DNA of 64,000 nt from Telmatactis stephensoni (GCA_029948255.1 JALIZF010001403.1:62001-126000), one strand, 5' to 3'. Positions 1-10,984 are shown, counted from the first letter of the stretch. Program-made: numbers and translations. Notes: a model not told the origin generated them from the sequence alone.

Positions 1-674
1 CCGCCGCCATCCTCATTTGGTCTATTCAATAAAATTGGTTCGTGATAGTTATCAAGAAAAAACGAGCTAACGTCGTCTTTTTCTTTTAGCCAAGTTTCGG
101 AAAGGGCGATGACGTCGAAATGAAAGTTAAGTGAGGAGATATAACAAACGAGATCATTAAAATGTTTGCGAAGGCTCCTGATATTGAAATGGATCATAGA
201 AAACTGTATAGGTTTGGTAGTAAGAGAACTAAAACTATCCTCAACAAAGTATTTACATTTCTCTGTCATCGAGTCAACTTTAGTGAATACCTGTTCGTCA
301 GGATCACAAAAATTATCAACAAAATTTGCTTTTGATTTCAAGCAGTTATCAATCTTAAAAGGATTAAATGATAAAGAGTTTATATTTTCTAAATTCCAAT
401 GAGGACTGCGGCCGTGTTTTAATTCAAATATAACTGAGTGGAAATCATTATCATTCAAGGACATGAATGGTAGTGTCCCTTGGAGACATCTTGCGCATAA
501 ATGATTATCATAAGAATGTTGTTGTTTTTTTGCACTAGATGTTAATGTTTTGATGTTGGTTAAGCACTTGAGATGTGTAACTGAGGAACAATACAAGCAT
601 TTAATGACTGTAGAATTTGCATAGGGCTTCTTGAGACATATTGTACAAGAATTCCTTTTTGGTTTTGTAGGCAT
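1..674 (-). CDS. LINE ORF2, N-terminal part (PHD-like finger + AP endonuclease start), cut by window edge
   Basis: Reading the minus strand from an ATG at 674 gives an open frame of about 224 codons that runs off the left edge. The first 65 residues carry paired cysteines (CTICLKK, CLYCSS, a His-x2-Cys, CARC), a PHD-like zinc finger. A later stretch reads IQFSMIHFNIRSLRKHF, then FDVIALSETWL. These are the opening motifs of the APE-type endonuclease of CR1/L2-like non-LTR retrotransposons (N in the first block, ET in the second). The PHD plus APE order is known for ORF2 of that clade. It lies 312 bp downstream of an ORF1 on the same strand, the normal LINE order. No stop is seen in the visible part, so the copy may be young. 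The reverse transcriptase would lie outside the window. Confidence 0.85.
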   Translation of the reverse strand, partial: MPTKPKRNSCTICLKKPYANSTVIKCLYCSSVTHLKCLTNIKTLTSSAKKQQHSYDNHLCARCLQGTLPFMSLNDNDFHSVIFELKHGRSPHWNLENINSLSFNPFKIDNCLKSKANFVDNFCDPDEQVFTKVDSMTEKCKYFVEDSFSSLTTKPIQFSMIHFNIRSLRKHFNDLVCYISSLNFHFDVIALSETWLKEKDDVSSFFLDNYHEPILLNRPNEDGG

Positions 675-985
675 GATCAGATAAGATTACATAAAATATC
701 AGTATTTAAATACATGATCAATTGATATTAATAATAATGGCAATATCCATCAGAAACAAATCAGAAATAATAAGATGTAGTAGATTAAAAATTTTGTTTT
801 GTTTTGTTTTGATTTTTGTTTTAACTATTGACTTAACTCTTTAGTCGAATATGCTTCTAGTGTTCGGCTGTAGAGTAGTTCCACAGTTTTCATCATCCAA
901 GATTCCCAGTGATAGTACGCACCAATGGATGGACAAAGTGAGGTTCATCATGAGACTAGTCCTTCTTGTTAACATCACACCAAAC

Positions 986-1783
986 TTAGCCATCAGTGAT
1001 ATTTTCATCGTTACCCAGCGATGGGTCAAAGTAACTTGCACTTGCACCCAAGAAGCCAAAAGGAACAGAAGACAGTCGATCGCGAGTTGTATGAAGGCGA
1101 TCCTTTATGACCAAACGATCGAGATTGAAATATGCAATCTTGCCCTCTTTCCTGGCTTGCATCATTTCATCATGTTGTTCGCTCCTTCGTTGAAGCACTC
1201 GTGCTGAGACGTCTTCGTTGATAAAAATTCCTGTCCCCTTCAGTTTCTTGCTTGATTTTAGGATTTTTTCTTTATCTTTATAATTCAGTAGTTTAGCAAC
1301 AATCTGTTTGGGTTTGCCATTTTTCCCTTTGCCTGCGCGGTGCGCTCTCTCTACCGCTATGTTATTAGCATCCAGTCCCAGGTTGTTTGTAAAAAGGTCT
1401 TTCACCTTCTTCTCGGTGGTTTCCCAGCTTTCATTACGATCTTCTTTGATTCCAGAGATTCTCAAGTTGTTTCGTCTACTCTGGTTTTCAAGATAATCTA
1501 CCTTATCTTCCAGATCATCAAGCTGCTTCCTGAAATTCTCAAGCTTGTTATCAAGAGAGTACACGTCTTGACTTTGACTTTTCAAATCGTCGATCTCCTT
1601 TTGTGAAAATTCTAAACTACTCCTAATTTCTTGCATCTCACGCGTTACGGTATCCAGGCGACCGTTAAAGTCGTCCATCAACAGTTTTAGAAAGCTGTGG
1701 AAGTTGTCTTCCTGAACTTTCAGCAAGTTCTTAACAACTTCTAGGGTTACTACTGTAGAGCTGTCTTTCTTGGCGTCCGCCAT
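986..1783 (-). CDS. LINE ORF1 protein (coiled coil + RRM-like RNA-binding domain)
   Basis: This is an intact ORF of about 265 codons starting at MADAKKDSS. The open frame extends 26 codons further upstream, but those codons lie partly in minisatellite, so the ATG at 1783 is preferred. A long heptad-rich coiled coil (EIDDLKSQSQDVYSLDNKLENF region) is followed by NNLRISGIKE, AHRAGKGKNGKPKQIVAKL and INEDVSARVLQRR. These are signatures of LINE ORF1 proteins with an RRM-like fold that bind the element's own RNA. ORF2 of the same element starts at 674 on the same strand. The sequence directly upstream is a G-rich minisatellite that serves as the leader. Confidence 0.85.
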   Translation of the reverse strand: MADAKKDSSTVVTLEVVKNLLKVQEDNFHSFLKLLMDDFNGRLDTVTREMQEIRSSLEFSQKEIDDLKSQSQDVYSLDNKLENFRKQLDDLEDKVDYLENQSRRNNLRISGIKEDRNESWETTEKKVKDLFTNNLGLDANNIAVERAHRAGKGKNGKPKQIVAKLLNYKDKEKILKSSKKLKGTGIFINEDVSARVLQRRSEQHDEMMQARKEGKIAYFNLDRLVIKDRLHTTRDRLSSVPFGFLGASASYFDPSLGNDENITDG

Positions 1784-1799
1784 CTTCCCCCTCATGAAC

Positions 1800-2000
1800 A
1801 GAGACTCCAACGTACTCCTATAGACTCCCTTGTACTTCCATAGATTCTCGTGTACTCCCATTGTTTCCCTTGTACTCCCATGGACTCCCTTGTGTTCCCA
1901 TAGACTTTAGTGTATTTCTATAGACTCCTCTGTACTCCCATAGACTCCCACATCCTCCCATAGACTCCCTTGTATTCCCATAGACTCCCACACTTCCACA
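1800..2000 (-). repeat. Diverged minisatellite forming the leader of the minus-strand LINE
   Basis: Read on the minus strand, this is a string of decamers of the form GGGAGT plus four variable bases, alternating CTAT and ANNN types. It is the same family as the 4.7 kb plus-strand array at 5317-10040. It ends about 17 bases before the LINE ORF1 ATG. Point changes are more frequent than in the large array. Confidence 0.85.
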
Positions 2001-2660
2001 ATCCCCTCTCGAGCTCGATGACAAACATAAAGGAATCGAGTTACATAAATTGAAAACTTTCTTTTCGAACTATTTGCTTGTTTGGTCTTGTTTGGATAAA
2101 AAACCGGCACAATTATAATAACAACTATTCTGAGATTTAAAAAAATGTATTATACTTAAGGAATGATCATTTTCGTTTTAGTTTCGTAGTAATGAATAAA
2201 GCAACTCCATTGAATTACCAATTACATGTACAGGGTTACAAAAGCAACTGATAGTATATTAGAGTGGTTTTCATAAACCAAGCCTCGTCGGCTATCAGCT
2301 CATGTACGACGAGATTGAGTGGAATAATGGTTAAACGGTATTTCACGGGTTTATCCATGGCATGCAAATGAGTTTCCACGTTTTTTTATTTATTATTTCA
2401 AATTTCCCCTTCATTTTGGTGGATACCAAAACAATTAGACCTATAGCTCTCGGCTTTATGGACAACGATTGCCTCATGGGCTATCAAATCATAGTCCATG
2501 AGGCCGAGAGGTCTAATTGTTAAATAACCCAGTAGTAGAGAGCCAACCAGAGCGAGCGCTTGCTCATATCCAGTTATTGACAATATAATAAACTAATTTA
2601 TTTAGTGCTATTGCGCTTAAAGTCTTTTACTTTCTATTGTTCAATGCCCGCTATTAGATA
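2001..2660. other. No gene; contains a small foldback at 2427-2522
   Basis: No coding signal was recognised. The arms AACAATTAGACCTATAGCTC and (in reverse complement) AACAATTAGACCTCTCGGCC bound a foldback of about 95 bp whose inner part also pairs (CCTCATGG). It has the shape of a MITE. The surrounding sequence is AT-rich without other structure. Confidence 0.55.
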
Positions 2661-2792
2661 GCAAAGGTATTTATTGTTTCACGGTTTTTCTATTCTGAAC
2701 TCTGTTGACTTTCGATCTGTTCTGCTCATTATCAAGTTTCCAACGATTTACATGTACGATGCACATGTGGTAAAAACTGGAAGACTCAACAA

Positions 2793-3389
2793 ATGGGAGT
2801 GGAAACAACATGTGCGACAACAAGATGTGTTTGTCACAAACATGGCAAGCCATGTACAAGGAAATGCCAGTGCAAAGTGTCTATGTGCAACAATAAACAG
2901 TCAACACCTGAAGCAGATTTGTACAAGCACTTACCAAACCGGGGTTGTAGTTGTGGGCAGTCAAATGCCTCCACTAAATCTTGCCAAAATGGTGAAAGAA
3001 GAAGCAAATGTCCGTGTGCTATACGAGCAATTGGATGCACGGACATTTGCAGATGTTACAATTGTGCGAATGGAGGAACATCAGTTGCTAAAACGCCACC
3101 ATCAAAAAGAAAAAGAGAAACAGTTTCTCCTTACACGAAAAAGAAATCTAGAGATTTTTTAAGTGATAATGGAGCAACGGTAAAAACCGGCCCATGGACT
3201 GAATTAGAGACATTCTGTCTCATGGTATGTAAGGAGTTGTTATGCAGTCATGGAATCCCAATTACGTCCACAAATCTAAAAGAAATGTATAACTTTGTTG
3301 TGAAATGCAACAATACTAAGAACATTTCTCTGATGATAAATGAGAAAAGCACATCTCAGGTGGCAGCAAAGATGTTGTACCACAATTAA
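2793..3389 (+). CDS. Cysteine-rich CXC/CRC-type protein, probable 3' exon or fragment
   Basis: This open frame of 198 codons has two cysteine clusters. The first is CVCHKHGKPCTRKCQC; the second runs from GCSCGQ through KCPCAIRAIGCTDICRC to CYNCAN. The spacing C-x-C ... C-x-C ... C-x3-C-x-C-x2-C resembles the zinc-binding CXC domain of tesmin/TSO1 and MSL2 proteins, which bind DNA. A basic stretch (PSKRKRE, KKKSRD) follows, then a tail without recognised domains. The frame stays open upstream of the ATG to about 2705 and encodes another Cys pair (RCTCGK). This suggests the ATG is internal and the piece is a 3' exon, with a possible acceptor near 2736 (TTATCAAG), or a repeat-borne fragment. No host gene context supports it. 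Confidence 0.5.
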   Translation: MGVETTCATTRCVCHKHGKPCTRKCQCKVSMCNNKQSTPEADLYKHLPNRGCSCGQSNASTKSCQNGERRSKCPCAIRAIGCTDICRCYNCANGGTSVAKTPPSKRKRETVSPYTKKKSRDFLSDNGATVKTGPWTELETFCLMVCKELLCSHGIPITSTNLKEMYNFVVKCNNTKNISLMINEKSTSQVAAKMLYHN

Positions 3390-5316
3390 ATCACAATTTA
3401 TATCAGGAAAGAAAGCAAACAAATCGTGCACAGGGACATATCCAGGATTTTTCATGGAGGGGGTGGAGTCCTTACATACCAAATTATCATTATGACGTCA
3501 CGACGTCATGGTCAGATTTGTTATTTTTTATTGCTTTTTGGCTTACAAAGGGGTAATGGATATGCCCCTGGTGCAAATATTGAACTAAATTAACAAATAT
3601 TCAAACAGAACATGCAACTTTTTTGGACGAGTAAATATGCCTAAAACAGCATTGGGGTTTATTAATTAAGGGAGTATTTATTCTTGAATGACGTCGTGCT
3701 AATCAAATATTTTTATGACAGCAGTTAACTTTGACTTTTTTGTCAAAAAGGAAATAAATATAACAGTTGAGAAAACACAACACAGATTTTTAGGCATATT
3801 ATGATTAGTACTGTTTGATTTAAGGCATAAATGATGTTTTTTCTTGGTTGTACACTAACTTTTAATAATTGACAATGATGGCTGCATGCCAAGCAGCTTT
3901 TACAGATTTTTGCTAATAACTTGATAAAGTCAATGTTTATGACAATACTGCGCTACGCAATGACGTTTGTAAATGATTCACACAATAACTATAACTATGA
4001 GTTTTCTTTTGTGAAATAAGATTTGGGAATTGTAAGATGGACAAACTAGGGCCATTGTAACAGCTTAGCTATAGATGATTAATTAATTATTAAGGTAAAT
4101 CCTAAAACTATGATTGTAACGATATACCATATTACCTATTTTAAAAAGGTTTTACGAAGGAGAGTGGCAAATTGTTAGCAGTATAGGTCGTATAGTGTTG
4201 GCACAACTGAAAAGAACTGACTGGGGTCCTTTGTTATGCAAAATTTCACTATATAGCTGCATTTATTTGCCCAGTTGCTCAAAAATGGATACACCAATAC
4301 GATCGCCATCAAAGGTCTTTATTGTAAAATTAGATAGATACCCACAGTAGTCCTAATTACCATTCGCCATTCTCCTTCAGACAACCTTTTAGAAATATGT
4401 CTTACATGCCCACAAAGATTCACAGCGCATGACAATATATGATCACAATAGATTAAAAGTCATATCTTTTTTCAATTCGTATTATCATGCTGCATTAAAT
4501 AATGAAAAAATTATATTGAAACCTTTTCTCAGCATGCAGGTTCATCTCAATTTACTATATTTACTATTTAAAACCAATCATGAACTATTGTTATTTTCGA
4601 GTTGTGAAGGGAATGTGTTGGCTTATCTTAGCTCTATTTTTTGAGGATTTTAAGTTTATATTTTGAGAGTTTATGTTATGATAAGATTTTAGCAACATGC
4701 ACTTGTAACTGAATTGATTTACAATAACCGCTTGTAAATTGCTTTTAATTTGCCGACTTAATATTTGTTATAGTTGACTTCATGATTGAAGTAAATTAAA
4801 TAATTACATTGTATTCTGTGCTATTAGAAGTTGAATAAAAGAAGAACAATTCACCAATGTGTAGTTTTCTACTGTACTCTTCAGTTAACTTGTACTTTAA
4901 TATGAACGTTTCGCCCATTCGGGCTTCATCCGGAAACTCAATTTGTGCGCGCGCTCCTATCAATAAAACATGAAACTCTAAACATGCAAAGCAACCAAAC
5001 AATACAATACTAAACATAGGAAACAATCAACACCTAAAAAGGCGCGCTATGAATAAATACAACAAAAAATGCACACATTTCACTATAAAGAGCGCGAGCA
5101 ATTTTTAACATGCGTTATAAAAGCAGTTGAAATAGAAACGCAAAAATTTAGCTAAACTGGAAAACAGAAATACATTAACAAACCCACGCCAGGTATACTT
5201 GAAATCAAAATTTCAATTTTGCTCGATTGCCGAATGCCATCCAATCCAAAGGTTCGATTTCGTTCGATTAGGTAGGCTTCGAGCACTAGCATGTTTTATT
5301 TTGATTTTTTTAATGA
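3390..5316. other. No gene recognised; Penelope-terminal-like motif at 4903-4932
   Basis: This stretch of about 1.9 kb is AT-rich with only short, composition-driven open frames. A tight TGACGTCACGACGTCA pair sits near 3494. On the minus strand at 4903-4932 there is GGATGAAG, a CCC/GGG hairpin and CGAAACGTTC. This resembles the conserved terminal motif of Penelope-like retroelements seen better preserved elsewhere in this window. Confidence 0.45.
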
Positions 5317-8300
5317 AGTCTATGGGAGTACAAGAGGCTCTATGGGAGAAAAAGTGAGTCAATGGGATTGCACGAGAGCCTATGTGAATACAGGGGGAGT
5401 CCATGGAAGTACAAGACAGTCTATGGGAGTACAAGAGAGTCTATAAGAGTACAGAGGAGTCTATGGAAATATACAAGAGAATCATGGGAGTACAAGGGAG
5501 TCTATGGGAGTACACGGGAGTCTATGGGAGTAGGTGGGAGGCTATGGGAGTACACGGGAGTCTATAAGAGTACATTGGAGTCTATGGGAGTACGTGGGAG
5601 TCTATGAGAGTACAAGAGAGTCTATGGGAGTACAAGGGAGTCTATGGGAGTACAAGAGAATCTATGGGAGTACGCGTGAGTCTATGGTAGTCTATGGGAG
5701 AACGCGAATTCTATGGGAGTACGTGGGAGTCTATGGAAGTACGTGGGAGTCTATGGGAGTACACGGGAGACTATGGGAGTATGTGGGAGTCTATGGGAGT
5801 TTGCCGGAGACTATGGGAGTATGTGGGAGTCTATGGGAGTACACGGGAGACTATGGGAGTATGTGGGAGTCTATGGGAGTACATGCGAGTCTACGGGAGT
5901 ACGTGGGAGTCTTTGGGAGTACGTGGGAGTGTATAGGAGTACGTGGAAGTCTATGGGAGTACATGTGAGTGTATAGGAGTACGAGGGAGTCTATGGGAGT
6001 ACGTAGGAGTCCATGGGAGTCTATGGGAGTACGTTGGAGTCTATAGGAGTACGTGGGAGTCTATGGGAGTACGTGGGAGTCTATGGGAGTACGTGGGAGT
6101 CAATGGGAGTATACGGGAGTCTATGGGAGTACGTGGGAGTCTATGGAAGTATTCGGGAGTCTATGGGAGTACGTTGGTGTCTATAGGAGTACGTTGGAGT
6201 CTATGGGAGTACGTGGGAGTCTATGGGAGTACGTGGGAGTCAATGGGAGTATACGGGAGTCTATGGGAGTACGTTGGAGTCTATGGGAGTATTCGGGAGT
6301 CTATGGGAGTACGTGGGAGTCTATGGCAGTACGTGGGAGTCAATGGGAGTATACGGGAGTCTATGGGAGTACGTGGGAGTCTATGGGAGTATACGGGAGT
6401 CTATGGGAGTACGTGGGAATCTATGGGAGTACATGGGAGTCTATGGGAGTAGGTGGGAGTCTATGGGAGTACGTGGGAGTCTATTGGAGTACGTGGGAGT
6501 CTATGGGAGTCTATGGGAGTCTATGGGAGTACCTGGGAGTCTATGGGAGTACCTGGGAGTCTATGGGAGTACGTGGGAGTCTATGGGAGTACGTGGGAGT
6601 CTATGGGAGTACGTGGGAGTCTATGGGAGTATACGGGAGTCTATGGGAGTACGTGGGAGTCTATGGGAGTACGTGGGAGTCTATGGGAGTAGGTTGGAGT
6701 CTATGGGAGTACGTGGGAGTCTACGGGAGTACACGGGAGTCTATGGGAGTATACGGGAGTCTATGGGAGTATACGGGAGTCTATTGGAGTACGTGGGAGT
6801 CTATGGGAGTCTATGGGAGTCTATGGGAGTACGTGGGAGTCTATGGTAGTACGTGGGAGTCTATGGGAGTATGTGGGAGTCTATGGGAGTGTGTGGGAGT
6901 CTATGGGAGTGCGCGGGAGTCTATGGGAGTACCTGGGAGTCTATGGGAGTATACGGGAGTCTATGGGAGTATACGGGAGTCTATGGGAGTAGGTGGGAGT
7001 CTATGGGAGTATGTGGGAGTCTTTGGGAGTCTATGGGAGTATGTAGGAGTCTATGGGAGTACGGGGGAGTCTATGGGAGTACGTGGGAGTCTATGGGAGT
7101 ATGTGGGAGTCTATTGGAGTACGTGGGAGTCTATGGGAGTACGTGGGAGTCTATGGGAGTACGTGGGAGTCAATGGGAGTATACGGGAGTCTATGGGAGT
7201 ACCTGGGAGTCTATGGGAGTCTATGGGAGTACGTGGGAGTCTATGGGAGTACGTGGGAGTCTATGGGAGTATGTGGGAGTCTATGGGAGTATACGGGAGT
7301 CTATGGGAGTACGTGGGAGTCTATGGGAGTACGTGGGAGTCTATGGGAGTAGGTGGGAGTCTATGGGAGTACGTGGGAGTCTACGGGAGTACACGGGAGT
7401 CTATGGGAGTATACGGGAGTCTATGGGAATACGCAGGAGTCTATGGGAGTACGTGGGAGTCTATTGGAGTATACGGGAGTCTATGGGAGTACGTGGGAGT
7501 CTATGGGAGTACACGGGAGTCTATGGGAGTATACGGGAGTCTATGGGAGTATACGGGAGTCTATGGGAGTACGCAGGAGTCTATGGGAGTACGTGGGAGT
7601 CTATGGGAGTACGCGGGAGTCTATGGGAGTATGTGGGAGTCTATGGGAGTATACGGGAGTCTATGGGAGTATACGGGAGTCTATGGGAGTACGTGGGAGT
7701 CTATGGGAGTAGGTGGGAGTCTATGGGAGCCTATGGGAGTCTTTGGGAGTCTATGGGAGTATGTAGGAGTCTACGGGAGTACGGGGGAGTCTATAGGAGT
7801 ACGTGGGAGTCTATGGGAGTACGTGGGAGTCTATGGGAGTACGTGGGAGTCTATGGGAGTACGTGGGAGTCTTTGGGAGTATACGGGAGTCTATGGGAGT
7901 ACGTGGGAGTCTATGGGAGTAGGTGGGAGTATGTGGGAGTCTATGGGAGTACGTGGGAGTCTATGGGAGTACGTGGGAGTCTATGGGAGTACGTGGGAGT
8001 CAATGGGAGTATACGGGAGTCTATGGGAGTACGTGGGAGTATACGGGAGTCTATGGGAGTACGTGGGAGTCTATGGGAGTACATGGGAGTCTATGGGAGT
8101 ACGTGGGAGTACGTGGGAGTCTATGGGAGTACGTGGGAGTCTATTGGAGTACGTGGGAGTCTATGGGAGTCTATGGGAGTACCTGGGAGTCTATGGGAGT
8201 ACCTGGGAGTCTATGGGAGTACGTATGAGTCTATGGGAGTACGTGGGAGTCTATGGGAGTACGTGGGAGTCTATGGGAGTATACGGGAGTCTATGGGAGT

Positions 8301-10040
8301 ACGTGGGAGTCTATGGGAGTACGTGGGAGTCTATGGGAGTAGGTCGGAGTCTATGGTAGTACGTGGGAGTCTACGGGAGTACACGGGAGTCTATGGGAGT
8401 ATGTGGGAGTCTATGGGAGTATACGGGAGTCTATTGGAGTACGTGGGAGTCTATGGGAGTAGGTGGGAGTCTATGGGAGTCTATGGGAGTACGTGGGAGT
8501 CTATGGTAGTACATGGGAGTCTATGGGAGTATGTGGGAGTCTATGGGAGTGCGTGGGAGTCTATGGGAGTGCGCGGGAGTCTATGGGAGTACCTGGGAGT
8601 CTATGGGAGTATACGGGAGTCTATGGGAGTATACGGGAGTCTATGGGAGTAGGTGGGAGTCTATGGGAGTAGGTGGGAGTCTATGGGAGTATGTGGGAGT
8701 CTTTGGGAGTCTATGGGAGTATGTAGGAGTCTATGGGAGTACGGGGGAGTCTATGGGAGTATGTGGGAGTCTATGGGAGTATGTGAGAGTCTATTGGAGT
8801 ACGTGGGAGTCTATGGGAGTACGTGGGAGTCTATGGGAGTACGTGGGAGTCAATGGGAGTATACGGGAGTCTATGGGAGTACGTGGGAGTCTATGGGAGT
8901 ACGTGGGAGTCTATGGGAGTATACGGGAGTCTATGGGAGTACCTGGGAGTCTATGGGAGTACATGGGAGTCTATGGGAGTACGTGGGAGTCTATGGGAGT
9001 ACGTGGGAGTATGTGGGAGTCTATGGGAGTATACGGGAGTCTATGGGAGTACGTGGGAGTCTATGGGAGTACGTGGGAGTCTATGGGAGTAGGTGGGAGT
9101 CTATGGGAGTACGTGGGAGTCTACGGGAGTACACGGGAGTCTATGGGAGTATACGGGAGTCTATGGGAATACGCAGGAGTCTATGGGAGTACGTGGGAGT
9201 CTATTGGAGTATACGGGAGTCTATGGGAGTACGTGGGAGTCTATGGGAGTACACGGGAGTCTATGGGAGTATACGGGAGTCTATGGGAGTATACGGGAGT
9301 CTATGGGAGTACGCAGGAGTCTACGGGAGTACGTGGGAGTCTATGGGAGTACGCGGGAGTCTATGGGAGTATGTGGGAGTCTATGGGAGTATACGGGAGT
9401 CTATGGGAGTATACGGGAGTCTATGAGAGTACGTGGGAGTCTATGGGAGTAGGTGGAAGTCTATGGGAGCCTATGGGTGTCTTTGGGAGTCTATGGGAGT
9501 ATGTAGGAGTGTACGGGAGTACGGGGGAGTCTATGGGAGTACGTGGGAGTCTACGGGAGTACGTGGGAGTCTATGGGAGTACGTGGGAGTCTATGGGAGT
9601 ACGTGGGAGTCTATGGGAGTACGTGGGAGTCTTTGGGAGTATACGGGAGTCTATGGGAGTACGTGGGAGTCTATGGGAGTAGGTGGGAGTATGTGGGAGT
9701 CTATGGGAGTACGTGGGAGTCTATGGGAGTACGTGGGAGTCTATGGGAGTACGTGGGAGTCAATGGGAGTATACGGGAGTCTATGGGAGTACGTGGGAGT
9801 ATACGGGAGTCTATGGTAGTACGTGGGAGTCTATGGGAGTACATGGGAGTCTATGGGAGTACGTGGGAGTACGTGGGAGTCTATGGGAGTACGTGGGAGT
9901 CTATGGGAGTACGTGGGAGTCTATGGGAGTATACGGGAGTACGTGGGAGTCTATGGGAGTATACGGGAGTCTATGGGAGTACGTGGGAATCTATGGGAGT
10001 ACGTGGCAGTCTATAGGAGTACTTGAGAATATAGGAGAAA
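5317..10040 (+). repeat. 4.7 kb G-rich minisatellite, unit CTATGGGAGTACGTGGGAGT
   Basis: About 236 tandem copies of a 20-bp unit. Each unit is two decamers of GGGAGT plus a tetramer. The first tetramer is nearly always CTAT (variants CAAT, CTTT, CTAC). The second varies widely (ACGT, ATAC, ATGT, AGGT, ACCT, ACAC, GCGC). GGG recurs with 7-base loops, which meets the common G-quadruplex rule over thousands of bases. Because 20 is not a multiple of three, all three plus frames encode the same 20-residue peptide repeat (LWEYVGVYGSTWESMGVRGS). The long open frames are therefore a by-product; frames close where AGGT tetramers create TAG. The first 350 bp are the most degenerate. Confidence 0.97.
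6440..9880 (+). repeat. Higher-order tandem duplication inside the minisatellite
   Basis: Rare variant strings recur in the same order about 1.66-1.76 kb apart. For example, the CTTTGGGAGT ... ATGTAGGAGT string is at 7021 and 8701 (offset 1680) and at 7741 and 9481 (offset 1740). The segment from 7353 matches that from 9093, including rare units such as CTATGGGAAT and ACGCAGGAGT. The offset grows from 1660 to 1760 in 20-base steps, so unit gains and losses followed the block duplication. A second, internal spacing of 720-780 bp is also visible. Confidence 0.85.
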
Positions 10041-10273
10041 ATCTCAGGAGTTTTCAAGTACCATAAGTGAAGTAACTACCGATAAATCTGATAAATTCTG
10101 TTCGGGTTTCCTGTGGTCAAAATTTGAGCTTGGACATTGCTGTCCAAGTAACTTGGACCATTTTATAATATATATTTATTTTTTCATTATAAATGATTTT
10201 CAGCCGTTCTACAAAGACAACTTAGTTGATCTTTCCACAGCAGCTTATCCACACAGTAGTTCCTCACACTACC

Positions 10274-10730
10274 GAAACAGGTAGAGTGTAAGTTGAGCCC
10301 GAGTGCACGTGCTCAAATTCCTTTTCGAGTTCTCCAAGTTTAATTCAGCATGTCAATCATTTTTTTCCCTTCCGATCAATCGAAGATCAATGCCAAATAT
10401 AATTGTTTTAGGAAGAAAAAACAAAAATTGGTCATAATATTTGAAAATCTATTTAATTGGACTCAAGGGTTTTCAAGCGGAATTCTGAGTAGCAGCTCAG
10501 TTGTCGGCATGTTTGACGATGTTTGAAACTTCGGGTTTACTTAATAATTACTAGTTCTTTTACCATTCCTGGATGTAAATTGGTTATTCAAACACAACTA
10601 AACACTCCTTCATCCAAGTAAATATTTAAATTTTTGTTTTCGGGAATTTGAGCACGGGAGGTCAGGAATGATATGTGGTGTCAAACGAGTGTGTTTTCTT
10701 GAGCTTTTTCACATGCACTCTACCTGTTTC
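10274..10730. mobile_element. Non-autonomous DNA element with GGTAGAGTG terminal inverted repeats
   Basis: The left end reads GAAACAGGTAGAGTGTAAG and the right end, in reverse complement, reads GAAACAGGTAGAGTGCATGT. Inner segments also pair (GTGCTCAAATTCC against GGAATTTGAGCAC). The ends resemble those at 21649-21796 and 58937-59983, so this looks like one MITE family. There is no coding capacity. Confidence 0.65.
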
Positions 10731-10769
10731 CAGGCACGTAACATGGTATATTTTCGTTCCACTGATCCC

Positions 10770-10965
10770 GGGGTTTTTACGGAAATTTTGATCCCTGAGC
10801 CCATATTTTTAAAAATGTTTGATCCCTGATCCTTGGTGCAAAAAACTGAGCTGATCCTCGATCCTGACCCAATGTCCCTGATCTTCGATCACACCCATTT
10901 GATCCCTGAGCCCTGGCCTCTGATCCCTGATCCTGGCCATAATTTGGAGCTTGATTCCTGATCCC
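10770..10965. repeat. Degenerate GATCCCTGA tandem repeat
   Basis: The words GATCCCTGA, GATCCTTG, GATCCTCGATCCTGA and GATCCCTGAGCC recur irregularly at about 9-15 base spacing. This is an old, decayed minisatellite. Confidence 0.7.
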
Positions 10966-10984
10966 AATGTTACGAGCCTGTGTT

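Noticed and set aside
166..402. Plus-strand 78-codon ORF
   Set aside because: It is antisense to the LINE ORF2 frame, which has clear endonuclease motifs.
2674..3162. 162-codon ORF overlapping the CXC frame
   Set aside because: It is the shadow frame of the cysteine-rich reading, which alone shows zinc-cluster spacing.
6053..8652. Open frames of 768 and 599 codons as repeat-protein genes
   Set aside because: They follow from a stop-free 20-bp tandem unit read in any plus frame. Several overlapping frames give the same peptide, and no start context, splice signal or domain supports a gene.
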